This document shows positions 45,137 to 54,207 of a stretch of 64,000 bases of DNA, in pieces. The translations under genes were made by a program, and so were the position numbers. The DNA comes from Flavobacteriaceae bacterium CG2_30_31_66. Lineage in GTDB: Bacteria; Bacteroidota; Bacteroidia; Flavobacteriales; Flavobacteriaceae. Numbering within the stretch: the stretch's first letter is position 1; each line of letters starts with the position of its first letter. Where the stretch lies: contig MNYM01000035.1 in assembly GCA_001873065.1 (NCBI GenBank), positions 124,001-188,000 on the forward strand, given 5' to 3'. The notes below the pieces were generated by a model. It did not search any database. It worked only from the letters and a program-made list of their open reading frames with translations, and was not told where the DNA came from.

Positions 45137-45796
45137 CTATTTTAAGATGGGTTCTAAAAAAGCTATAATCAATTTACTCAGTTTTTCGTAACCTTCCTTT
45201 TTGTAATGAACATTATCGGAACCTTACCCAAAAGTTTCATGAATAAGAATGGAGGGCTTGTAAATGTCATTTACAGGAATACTATATTTTTTCATAATTT
45301 TTTTCGCTATTTCATTATATTTTTCCGGGTCGTTTTCGAATCTACCGGCTTCGTTTTTTGGAACATAGGTTGTGGTCACAAAAATCAATTTTGCTTTCGT
45401 TTTTTTCTTTAGTATGGATACGATTGAATCCAAATTTGATTCGTATTCTTGTAGGGTAAATTCAATTTTGCCTTTTATTTTGTCTCTATTGCCTTGTTCT
45501 TTTGAATCTGGATGTCGATAACATAAATCCCACAATCCCCAATTAAATTGTATTACATCCCAAGATTCGTTTCCTAACCAATTTTCAATATTCAACAAGC
45601 CTGTTCTAGTGTGTTGTGCATTTCCCTCATTATGGATAATTGTCGCTCTTTGCGCAAAATATTCTTGTACAAATGGTGTGTAACCAATAGAGATAGAATC
45701 TCCAATAATTAAAACTTTTGGTTTTTTGTCATTATAGAAACTCAACTGTAAAAAAAATAATAAAAGTGACAAGAGAGATATTTTGTTCCAATACAT
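45137..45796 (-). pseudogene. SGNH/GDSL hydrolase interrupted by a stop before its catalytic DxxH
   Basis: The frame opens with a signal peptide (to about residue 20) and SGNH block I VLIIGDSISIGY, followed by FNWGLWDLC (block III). It stops at TAA 45224-45226 after IHETFG. The same frame continues for 28 codons past the stop and supplies the missing C-terminus, GSDNVHYKKEGYEKLSKL, including the catalytic D-N-V-H motif, and ends at TAG 45137. A single-base change or an assembly error would explain it; otherwise the enzyme is dead. Relatives are carbohydrate esterases that remove acetyl groups. Neighbouring genes are sulfatases and glycan enzymes. Confidence 0.8.
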
Positions 45797-46430
45797 TTTG
45801 TTTTTTATTTAAAATTAATAAAATAAATAATGCTTTTAAAAAGCTAAAGTTTTAAAAAGCGTTCAATTTATTTATAAAATTCAAAAATATTGATTTAGCC
45901 ATCAATGAATGGGGTGCTATTTGTTAAATTAAGGGGGCTTATTAGTCTGCCTATAATTTTATTCATTATTTTAAAAATGTATAAAAAATGGATTATTTTA
46001 GTTTATTTTGCGTGCAAAAATTCTTCTCAATGAAAAAACTTATTTTGATTTTTAAATTTATTTTCACTGTTGTTTATAAAAATAAAAACCACTAAAAAAA
46101 ATTTATGGCTCAATTTCACTGAGTGATTTTGGGGATTTTAAAACAGAACGCTTTGGTGGTTTAAAGAGTTTTTATTGACCAATTTTTATTGAGATTTTTT
46201 TTAAATTTTACTTTTGGATTTTTCAAGAGTTTGAACGGATTAACATAGGTTTTCAAATGATACCATTTTTAGGAGGACAACAAATTAGTCTTTGATGTAA
46301 AATAGCATTTTTGGAATTCTTTTCTGAGGCAAGATATTTCATCCAAAAAAAATAAACCCAACCAAAAATTAATTCAAATAAAAAGGGATTTTTAATCTTT
46401 AGGTTGGATTTTGATTATTTTAAAGAAAAA
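45797..46430. other. 634-base intergenic region, no gene seen
   Basis: AT-rich DNA between the SGNH pseudogene and a T9SS gene. Six-frame reading gives only short frames broken by stops. Near its right end, CCCAACC and GGTTGGA segments (about 46359-46408) could form a loose hairpin that ends the T9SS gene transcript. It may be decayed coding DNA, like the segments to the left, but no family could be recognised. Confidence 0.4.
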
Positions 46431-47375
46431 TTAATTCACTATTATCTTTTTAGTAATGGATTGAGCAGATCCAGCAACATCAATTTTTATCATATAGATT
46501 CCTTTGTTTAGATTTCGAACTGGAATTTGTGATTTGAAACCACTTTTATAAACAGTTTGTCCTAAAACATTTACCATTGAAATACTTTTAATATTTCGGT
46601 TTTTATCATTCTTGATATTGATTTTATCAGAAGTTGGATTTGGATACACCAAAATATCTGTATCTACCAGATTTTCATTCAAAGATAATGTTGAGTTTTC
46701 AGCGAATTTAAAATCAGAAAAAAACCAGCGCCCATTTCTATTGTTTACATCTGAAAAAGTTCCTTCATTTTTATATTCGGTTTTAATGGCAACTGCAAAC
46801 CTATCTGAACCAGCTGTGCCAGCATAACTTGTTAAATCAACATAAGAAAATGCCCATAAACCATCGTTGTAAAACGTTTCTTTTACATTGGTAATTGTTG
46901 ATGTAATATCTGTCCAAGTTACCGTTGTTGGGTCAGTTCCATCCTGATAATCAGTAGTTACCAACATTTTAACCACAGGTTTTGTAGCACCTTCTTGAAA
47001 TCTATTTTGTGAAGCAAAAGACAAAATCAAATTGCTTAATGAAGAAATGTCTATTGCCTCTGTAACAAACCAAACATCTGCTTCAAAATTTACTCCAGAG
47101 TCATGTCCTTTGATGTCTATACTTTTATGTGTTCTGACATCTCCTCTAGGAATATTAACTGCAGGTCTTGTGTACCCTAAAAGAGTTTCTGTAGGAATTG
47201 TGTTATTTCTAGTAATCAACGTGGTAATAGGAATATTCTCTGGATTGTGCGTTACAAAACTGGTAAATCCTGAGCTAGTTTCATTTAGAAAATCATCATA
47301 ATAAATAATGTTTTCTTGTGCGTTTGAAAACTGCAAGATGAAAATTAACAGGAAAAAGAAAGTAATTTTTTTCAT
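46431..47375 (-). CDS. T9SS-exported protein with anchor-like module
   Basis: The 314-residue protein has a signal peptide (1-19, ending FSNAQ), a single module (about 22-230) beginning NIIYYDDFLNETSSGFTSF and ending GRWFFSDFKF, and a type A sorting domain (about 242-314, DILVYPNPTSDKINI to KKIIVN). The module corresponds to the N-terminal part of the 904-residue protein and the middle of the 1273-residue protein (shared pattern DF-x-ET, V-x-IP-x-G-x-x-R-x-x-x-x-I-x-I-x-G, W-x-x-FYISD-like end). No catalytic residues are visible. I infer a small surface-exposed glycan-binding or adhesin-like protein of this locus. Confidence 0.75.
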   Translation of the reverse strand: MKKITFFFLLIFILQFSNAQENIIYYDDFLNETSSGFTSFVTHNPENIPITTLITRNNTIPTETLLGYTRPAVNIPRGDVRTHKSIDIKGHDSGVNFEADVWFVTEAIDISSLSNLILSFASQNRFQEGATKPVVKMLVTTDYQDGTDPTTVTWTDITSTITNVKETFYNDGLWAFSYVDLTSYAGTAGSDRFAVAIKTEYKNEGTFSDVNNRNGRWFFSDFKFAENSTLSLNENLVDTDILVYPNPTSDKINIKNDKNRNIKSISMVNVLGQTVYKSGFKSQIPVRNLNKGIYMIKIDVAGSAQSITKKIIVN

Positions 47376-47490
47376 AATGATACGTATTTTAAGTTTGTTG
47401 TAAAACTAAAAGTTCGCACTAAAAATAAAGAGGTACAAATCATTAAAAGAAAGGGGGGAAATTCTGTAAAAAATTATTATTATACAACAT

Positions 47491-48414
47491 TTAATCAAAA
47501 GTTTTTAACCAATCTTGCAATCTTTTTGTCCAAGATTCAATGGTCCCTTTCCCAATTGCCAAACCAAAACCGTGACCTCCTGTGGGATAAATGTGAATTT
47601 CAGCAGGAACGCCTGCTTTGAGTAAAGCCTTATAAAACAGCAAACTATTTTCAACAGGCACCAAATCGTCATCACCTGCTTGAACTATAAATGTCTTAGG
47701 TGTGCTCTCTGTAACTTGCAATTCATTTGAAAAAGATTGTATCAAATTTTCAGTAGGATTTTTACCGAGCAAATTTTCTCTTGAACCTTGGTGCGTAAAT
47801 TTCAAATTCATGGTAATCACAGGATACATCAAAACCATAAAATCTGGACGTGCATCTGTATTGTCAATTTCGGAATTAGCCGAAATTTTTTGATTGAAAT
47901 GAGTTCCTAAAGTTGAGGCTAAATGTCCTCCTGCCGAAAAACCCATAATGCCAATATTGTTTTTAGAGATTTGAAATTTATCAGAATAAAATCTTACATA
48001 CCTAATGGCTCTTTGAACGTCCTGTAGAGGTGCCAAATGTTTTTCGATAATTGAATTGGAATTAGGCAATCTTGATTTTAAAACAAATGCTGTTATACCA
48101 ATTGAGTTGAACCATTTTGCGATATCCGTTCCCTCTAAATCATACGCCAAACCACCATAACCACCACCAGGACAAATAATTACTGCCTTGTTAGTTTTGT
48201 TGATTTTGGTAGGTTGAAAAACTTCAATAGTTGGATTTTGAACATTTGTAATCCAAAGGATGCCATTTTCTTTATTGGTTTTTTGCTCCTTTTCATTACT
48301 TTTTGTTTGATTTGGAATGGCATCATCCCAAAGGTTGATGATTTGATTTTGGCTTTCTGTCATTTGAGAAAAAGAAAATAATGCATACAATAGTAGTGAT
48401 AATTTATAGTTCAT
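47491..48414 (-). CDS. Alpha/beta-hydrolase, acetyl-xylan-esterase-like
   Basis: The 307-residue secreted enzyme (signal peptide 1-20) has the oxyanion loop ICPGGGYGGLAYDLEG (about 79-94), the nucleophile motif GFSAGGH near 160, the acid in QAGDDDLVPVEN, and the His in PTGGHGFGLA near the end, a complete catalytic triad. Relatives (BD-FAE/Aes type, such as acetyl-xylan esterases of Bacteroidota) remove acetyl or other acyl groups from polysaccharides. It lies in a row of minus-strand genes with sulfatase and lyase. Confidence 0.88.
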   Translation of the reverse strand: MNYKLSLLLYALFSFSQMTESQNQIINLWDDAIPNQTKSNEKEQKTNKENGILWITNVQNPTIEVFQPTKINKTNKAVIICPGGGYGGLAYDLEGTDIAKWFNSIGITAFVLKSRLPNSNSIIEKHLAPLQDVQRAIRYVRFYSDKFQISKNNIGIMGFSAGGHLASTLGTHFNQKISANSEIDNTDARPDFMVLMYPVITMNLKFTHQGSRENLLGKNPTENLIQSFSNELQVTESTPKTFIVQAGDDDLVPVENSLLFYKALLKAGVPAEIHIYPTGGHGFGLAIGKGTIESWTKRLQDWLKTFD

Positions 48415-48473
48415 TTTTTAAAAATTTTAAAAATTTAATAGGGAATTAGCTGATGAAACTCCCTTTTTTGATA

Positions 48474-50009
48474 TCAAGGATCGTTGGTTTGTTTTAAAAG
48501 AATTGCCAATTCTTTGAGTAATTTCTTTGAAATTTTTGGTATTTCATCCAACTGCAATTTATTGAGTTGATAAGGATCCTTTTCATTGTCATAAATAAAT
48601 GATTCAACATGTTCTTTTTTGACATTCTTTTTTTGAATCACTAAGGTATATCTGTCTGTTAAAACGCCTCTTGCGTTGTAAATCATCAACAAACTCGCTA
48701 TTGGTTTTTTGATAGTACTCGTTGATTCATTTAACAAATATGATGAAAAATCGCTGCCTTCTATTGTTTTGGGAATATTATTTTTAAGTCCAGAGAGTCC
48801 CATAACAGTGGGCAAAATATCAGGCACACTCAACAATAAATTTGTGGTACGTGGCTTTAATCCTTTGGGCCAATGGACTATAAATGGAATGGCAATAGCT
48901 TCTAATTCCATTTGATTTTTTCCTTGTTTTCCATGACTTCCTAACATTTCTCCATGATCTGAGGAAAATATAACAATGGTATTATCAAGCATTCCTTGTG
49001 ATTTTAGCTCGTTTAAAACCAACCCAATATAATAATCAACACTTGAAACTGCTGCAAAATAGTTTCTAGCATGTTTGGTATTTTCTAGTTTTGCATTGTT
49101 TCTTACGACAAGGTTTTTATCAATTTCAGGATATTTTTCTTTGCTGTAAAATTTTTCAACCATTGACACATCAGTATTTTTGTCATCCCAAGGATTGTGT
49201 GGAGGATTCAAAGACCAAATCAACAAAAAAGGTTTGGTAGCATCTCTTTGATTTCGATTATTTTTAAGGTAATCAATAATAACTTTTGATTCACTTTTGG
49301 GTGAATATTGTTTTGGATAATGAATTTCGCCATCTTTTTTCCCGTCAATAGTAAATGGATCATTAGAAAAAACCATTGGATTGAAATGATCGTCTTTTAC
49401 AGATTGATAAAAATATTCAATTCCTTGACGTTCTTTTCCAGGAGGAATATAGGTATCAAAATTATTGATGTAATTTCCTCCTGGTGAAGAAGTAGTTGCC
49501 ACAAAATTACCAGTTTTATCGAATGTAGGTTCAGGTTTTAGCCAATGAGCTTTACCAATATATGCAGTATTGTAATTGGCTTGTTTAAATAAATTGGGCA
49601 ATGTCGGGATATCATTTTTTAAAGATTCATCTCGCCCAACTTTACAATTATTCCAAATGCCATTTTGTTCAGGATATAAACCAGAAATAAGCATTCCACG
49701 AAAAGGACTGCATACAGGATAATTGCTCACAGCATTTGTAAAAACAATACCATTTTCGGCTAAATTGTCAATATTTGGTGTAATGACAGGGTCTGGTTTT
49801 CCGTAAACCAAATTCTTATAAGGCTCTTTAGACCAATATCCAGCGCTATATCTTCTTAATTGATCAGGAAAAATAATGAGTACATTTGGCTTTATTTCTT
49901 TGTTAATTTCAATAGAAACATTCTTGTTTTTATTCTTATTTTTCTTACTTCCATAGAGAAATAAAAAGCAGAAGACCAAAATAAAAAGAATTTCTAAACG
50001 AAATTTCAT
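48474..50009 (-). CDS. S1-family sulfatase with CSPFR active-site motif
   Basis: A 511-residue sulfatase with one N-terminal hydrophobic segment (7-20), the opening NVLIIFPDQLRRYS, the formylglycine motif C100-S-P-F-R, then YIGKAHWLKP, a long insert, and FSSDHGEMLGSHGKQGK. The fourth residue of the maturation motif is Phe where Ser or Ala is usual; CxPxR, the part needed for conversion, is kept, and CSPYR/CSPFR types occur among Bacteroidota sulfatases. It probably removes a different sulfate position from that of the other sulfatase. Spacing to the esterase gene (59 bases) suggests the same transcript. Confidence 0.9.
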   Translation of the reverse strand: MKFRLEILFILVFCFLFLYGSKKNKNKNKNVSIEINKEIKPNVLIIFPDQLRRYSAGYWSKEPYKNLVYGKPDPVITPNIDNLAENGIVFTNAVSNYPVCSPFRGMLISGLYPEQNGIWNNCKVGRDESLKNDIPTLPNLFKQANYNTAYIGKAHWLKPEPTFDKTGNFVATTSSPGGNYINNFDTYIPPGKERQGIEYFYQSVKDDHFNPMVFSNDPFTIDGKKDGEIHYPKQYSPKSESKVIIDYLKNNRNQRDATKPFLLIWSLNPPHNPWDDKNTDVSMVEKFYSKEKYPEIDKNLVVRNNAKLENTKHARNYFAAVSSVDYYIGLVLNELKSQGMLDNTIVIFSSDHGEMLGSHGKQGKNQMELEAIAIPFIVHWPKGLKPRTTNLLLSVPDILPTVMGLSGLKNNIPKTIEGSDFSSYLLNESTSTIKKPIASLLMIYNARGVLTDRYTLVIQKKNVKKEHVESFIYDNEKDPYQLNKLQLDEIPKISKKLLKELAILLKQTNDP

Positions 50010-50266
50010 GTTCCAATTTTTAATTAAAGATCGATATAGCTTATTTTTTTTAGCTTATTTTTTGTTTTATAGCTTTATCCAACACCATACTTTTAACAAC
50101 TTTGACACCTTTAAACATCAACGTTTTTTGTTTGTAAAAGTAATACTGAATTGCATGTTTGACGGGGTATAAATAATTTTAAAAACAGGGATTATTTGGT
50201 ATTTCGACATATAACAACCATTAATTACGAACTGTTTTAATTATTATAAATTCTAATAAACAATCT

Positions 50267-52447
50267 TTATTTGATTACATGAATCTTGTTTTGACCATTA
50301 GTATTCTCGATTATTACAACTTCGCCTTGAACCATAATATCATCAACAATAAAAAAGTAATTTTCAATTAAAGGTGTCTTATAAGCAACTAAAACTATAT
50401 ATTCTGATTTGTTTGTTGATATTTGTAAAGCCTCAACATCTTTATCATCAAGAAGTTCTCCTTCCCTGTTGTAAACTGAAATTTTTGTATATTTCAAATT
50501 ATTTTTTTCAGGGAAATATAACAACGTTATCAATGATGTAAACCCCACAGACGTTTTATAAAATTCAACTTGTTTACTTGGTAATTTAAGATTGTATTCA
50601 GGGGAATACCAAGCGTTGTTCAATGTAATTCCAACATCTTTTATAGGTTGAATTTTTAAGTTGTTTTCACTGTAAGTTGTTTCAATTGAAGACTCTTTGA
50701 TTTCAACCTTGTCATCTGAAAAATTAAAATATTGCGAGTACTTATGATTTTCTCTTGAAGAAAAGCTATCGAACAACAACCAAATATCAGGTTTTAAATA
50801 CAGCATTCTTCTTTTGACCTCAACAGGATCCTTCAATCTTTTATACCCTGTATTCTTCGCTTCTCCGTAATCAAAAAAAGTCGTGGATTTTGTATAAATA
50901 TCTTCAGATGATGCTTTATAATCAGTTTCCCAAACACCTTTTAAAATACTGTTTGGTAAATCATCTACTGCGAGTGTATTGTGTTCTTTACTACTTTTAA
51001 TGAGTTTTCTAAATTCATTATCCATATAAGTATAGCGGCCATTATCAACAAGATAATCTCTATTATTAGCAAATATAGTAAAGCTTAAAAGGTCGTCATG
51101 TGCATGCCCCATAGCCAATTTTCTCAAATGCAAGGAACTATAGCTTGCGTTTTTATTCCACGAACTTCGCATGTAATAATCACCAGCATTTTGCTGAAAA
51201 TAGGATAAAAAAGCGGGGTTTATTGGTTTTATATTCTCATAATCTTCTGCAAGATTTTTTCCAAGTATCAAATAGTTTTCAAAATCAAGTGTATTGTATG
51301 CTCTAGACTTGAAAACTTGATTTTCAAATAAAAAGGCAGCTAAGGTTAAAAGGCCTCTTGTGTCAGTATCATCACTATCTCCCAATAATGGTTGGTGGTA
51401 ATTTGGTTTTTGCCAGTGTAAATTGGCAGAAGCCATATCTTTTGTTTTTTGAACTAATGTTTTTGTAAGTTCTACATGATTGCGTTTTGCTAGAAGATTT
51501 ACATTTAGCAAACAATGAAAAACTTCATTGTGATACATAGGTGAATGTTCCCAATGGGAGCCATCCTCTAATATTTGGAGTTCTACACACCTTGATAGTT
51601 TGTCTATCGCATTTTTTTGCCAAGCTAACGCCCAGTTGAAATCTTCCAGAAAAACAGACAAATTGAATAATCCATGATATTCTAGGATACCCCAATTGCT
51701 AGTTAATGAAAAATTACTAAACGTATTGTTAATGTAAGCTCCATGAACTAATAGAACTTTTAAAAATTTTTCTAGAAATTCAGGGGTAACATGCTTGGAA
51801 TATTTGATAAATTCGAAGGATTTAATCCAGTTTTCACAACGTATTCCTGCTTCAATTCTGCGCCATGATGCAGATTGTTTATGAATATCTTCAAATGAAG
51901 ATAGGGGATTATTTTCAATCCAATGGGTTACTTGATTTACAAAAGTTTGAGCATACTTCTCATTTTTTGTGAAAAAATAGGCTTTACCTAAATGAGTCCA
52001 ATATCTATGACGATTAAGCATAAAAGTCCATTCTGGGTCTCCAAAAGGATTTAAGTTCCAATCTATGTTATTTTTAAATTGATATGGGACGTTGGTGCGC
52101 TCCATATCCCATTCTTCTCTAAATAAGAAATATTTTTTTATAACTTGGTCGGCTATCTTTATGGATCGCTTCACCTCATTTGGATATTCGCTTTGAATAA
52201 ATTGACAATCTCCGTCTGAAACTTGCTTATAAATATCCTGCTTTTGCCTATAAAACTCAAGAAGCTGAACGAATCCTTTGTTCTTATTTTTTAGATAGCT
52301 GTTTTTAACCTCCAGTAACTGGGGATTTTCTGGGTTTAAATGATCAAAAATATTTTCACAAGAAAGATTGGTTTTCTGAGAAAATACCTGACCAATAATT
52401 AATAAAGCGACTAAAAATAATGAGGCATTTTTGTGTGATATTTTCAT
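50267..52447 (-). CDS. Heparinase II/III family polysaccharide lyase (PL12-like)
   Basis: The 726-residue enzyme has a signal peptide (1-23), an alpha/alpha toroid (about 60-400, with NPFGDPEWTFMLNRHRYW and SWRRIEAGIRCENW) and a C-terminal beta-sandwich. Catalytic marks of the fold are SNWGILEYHGL near 248, HWEHSPMYHNEVFH near 298-311 (Tyr/His), and AMGHAHDDLLSF near 445. Such lyases cut uronic-acid-linked polysaccharides (heparan-type glycans, alginate-like chains) by beta-elimination in the periplasm, leaving unsaturated uronyl ends for the GH88 encoded 8 kb away. PL12 is the closest match by eye; PL15, 17 and 21 share the fold. Confidence 0.85.
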   Translation of the reverse strand: MKISHKNASLFLVALLIIGQVFSQKTNLSCENIFDHLNPENPQLLEVKNSYLKNKNKGFVQLLEFYRQKQDIYKQVSDGDCQFIQSEYPNEVKRSIKIADQVIKKYFLFREEWDMERTNVPYQFKNNIDWNLNPFGDPEWTFMLNRHRYWTHLGKAYFFTKNEKYAQTFVNQVTHWIENNPLSSFEDIHKQSASWRRIEAGIRCENWIKSFEFIKYSKHVTPEFLEKFLKVLLVHGAYINNTFSNFSLTSNWGILEYHGLFNLSVFLEDFNWALAWQKNAIDKLSRCVELQILEDGSHWEHSPMYHNEVFHCLLNVNLLAKRNHVELTKTLVQKTKDMASANLHWQKPNYHQPLLGDSDDTDTRGLLTLAAFLFENQVFKSRAYNTLDFENYLILGKNLAEDYENIKPINPAFLSYFQQNAGDYYMRSSWNKNASYSSLHLRKLAMGHAHDDLLSFTIFANNRDYLVDNGRYTYMDNEFRKLIKSSKEHNTLAVDDLPNSILKGVWETDYKASSEDIYTKSTTFFDYGEAKNTGYKRLKDPVEVKRRMLYLKPDIWLLFDSFSSRENHKYSQYFNFSDDKVEIKESSIETTYSENNLKIQPIKDVGITLNNAWYSPEYNLKLPSKQVEFYKTSVGFTSLITLLYFPEKNNLKYTKISVYNREGELLDDKDVEALQISTNKSEYIVLVAYKTPLIENYFFIVDDIMVQGEVVIIENTNGQNKIHVIK

Positions 52448-52532
52448 TTTTTTTAAATCTTAAATAGCAAAATACATAAAATTAGGAAGTTATTTAAAAC
52501 AACATTTTTAGAAGTAGTTTTTTCTTAAAAAT

Positions 52533-52569
52533 ATCACACATTGAATTGTGTCCCAATTCAATGTGTGAT
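52533..52569 (-). terminator. Strong hairpin after the first susCD pair
   Basis: A perfect 15-base stem (ATCACACATTGAATT with its complement) with a 7-base loop, followed on the minus strand by ATTTTTAAG. It lies 67 bases after the SusD stop and before the lyase gene, and probably lowers read-through from susCD into the enzyme genes. Confidence 0.8.
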
Positions 52570-52635
52570 TTAAAACTTTTTTTAAAATTGATTACAGTAA
52601 TTAAGACTAGTATTCAGTTGTAATTATACGATTAC

Positions 52636-54186
52636 TTAATTAATCAGTTCTGGAGCAACATCAATTTCTGCTTGAGGTATAGGAGTGAAATAAAAATTAT
52701 CAGCTGAGGTATTGGTTGATGCACCATGACCAGCCCAAACATCAATATCTTCTAGGGGTGATCTATTGGCTAGCACATTCGCCAAACGTTCCATACGGAT
52801 TAAATCGTACATTCTTTCATATTCTCCTGCAAGTTCCCATTTACGTTCTGTAAATGCCAACTCTTCAAGCGATCCATTAGCATTCGTTAAAGGTAAGGTT
52901 GCTCCAGCTCTTGCATGTACCTCATTTAAAGCAGCCCAAGCATCTGCCGCGGGAGCTCCTGCTCTACCCGAAGCTTCTGCGTATATCAATAAGACTTCTG
53001 CGTAGCGCATAAAATATCTATTCATATTGTTGGATGTCGTATTGACAGTCTCGGCATAGTTTCCACCAACAATTTTACGATACATTGGGTGTCTGTCAGC
53101 AACATTGGGAAAGTTTTTCCAATTAGAGGCATCTGGTTTGGTTCCTCTTGGGATTACCTCATTCAGCCATGTGTCTTCAAAACGTTTCATAGTACCCTCT
53201 GCGATTGCAGCAGCCTTAAAGTCATCATAAAAAGCAACTTCACCATAAGTTTCATTCCATCCACCAGCATTTGGCGTTAGACCAAGTCGACCTGTTGTTC
53301 TGTTTCCTGAAACTCCAAGGTTGAAACATTCGATACAAGACACCATTGTAAAAACACCTTCACGATGTTTAAACCTATCAGCAACGGTAAAAATAGAACG
53401 AATATTAGGAGCCAAGGAATAACTGTAAGGACCATTAATAACCTCCTTGGCTTTAGCAGCTGCTAGTGAATATTTGCTTGCTTCTTTTATTGGGTATCCT
53501 GCCCAATGTAAATAAAGTTTTGCTAGATAAGCCTTGGCTGCACCTTTACTTGGTCGGGCTCCTGAAGTTGGAATACCAGGATAAACATCAGGCAATAATT
53601 TTTCTGCTTCTAGCAAATCTGATTCAATTTGAGCATAAATATCTTCAAACGAAGCCCTTGGCAATGGTTGAGTAGCACCAGCAACAAGTTGGAGTGCAAC
53701 TCGCCCATAAGTTCTTGTCAAATGGAAATAGGAAAATGCTCTTAAAAAATAAGCTTCACCTATAAGCCTGTCAATAACAGCTTTATCTCCATTAATGTTC
53801 TCTTTTGTATTAATGGCATTATTAGCTGCATTAATTACTAAATATGAACTCCTATAGGCATCTATTGTACGCTCGGAAGCAACACTCTGCGTGCGCCAAT
53901 CTGATTCTCTAAAACCTACTTTATTACTTTCACGATGAGTTGATATATCATCACCTCCGTAGGCATTTATAAAATATCCTGACCATTTTGCATCATTAAA
54001 AAGATTTCGGTACATCCCCGTCACAAGCGACTCTAGGGCACTAACCGAAGTTAGACTTGAAGGATTTAAATTAACAGCTGTTGGGTCTTCATCAAGATTT
54101 GCACAAGAGAATATTGTGAACATAGTGAAAAGAATAGTATAAATTTTTCCCCATTTAAAATTGTTATTTTTTTTATTTTGTATCAT
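52636..54186 (-). CDS. susD: SusD/RagB-family glycan-binding lipoprotein
   Basis: The 516-residue protein has a lipoprotein signal (TIFSC) followed by ANLDEDP, a tetratricopeptide-like SusD body (RLIGEAYFLRAFSYFHLTRTYG at about 138-159, split, is the hallmark), and C-terminal MRYAEVLLIYAEASGRAG and WELAGEYERMYDLIR. It caps the SusC pore on the cell surface and captures oligosaccharides. It starts 21 bases after susC on the same message. Confidence 0.95.
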   Translation of the reverse strand: MIQNKKNNNFKWGKIYTILFTMFTIFSCANLDEDPTAVNLNPSSLTSVSALESLVTGMYRNLFNDAKWSGYFINAYGGDDISTHRESNKVGFRESDWRTQSVASERTIDAYRSSYLVINAANNAINTKENINGDKAVIDRLIGEAYFLRAFSYFHLTRTYGRVALQLVAGATQPLPRASFEDIYAQIESDLLEAEKLLPDVYPGIPTSGARPSKGAAKAYLAKLYLHWAGYPIKEASKYSLAAAKAKEVINGPYSYSLAPNIRSIFTVADRFKHREGVFTMVSCIECFNLGVSGNRTTGRLGLTPNAGGWNETYGEVAFYDDFKAAAIAEGTMKRFEDTWLNEVIPRGTKPDASNWKNFPNVADRHPMYRKIVGGNYAETVNTTSNNMNRYFMRYAEVLLIYAEASGRAGAPAADAWAALNEVHARAGATLPLTNANGSLEELAFTERKWELAGEYERMYDLIRMERLANVLANRSPLEDIDVWAGHGASTNTSADNFYFTPIPQAEIDVAPELIN

Positions 54187-54207
54187 AGTTTAAAATTTTA
54201 ATTTTAG

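Noticed and set aside
50010..50266. Possible gene remnant between the second sulfatase and the lyase
   Set aside because: Only a 19-codon frame was seen and nothing resembled a known family.
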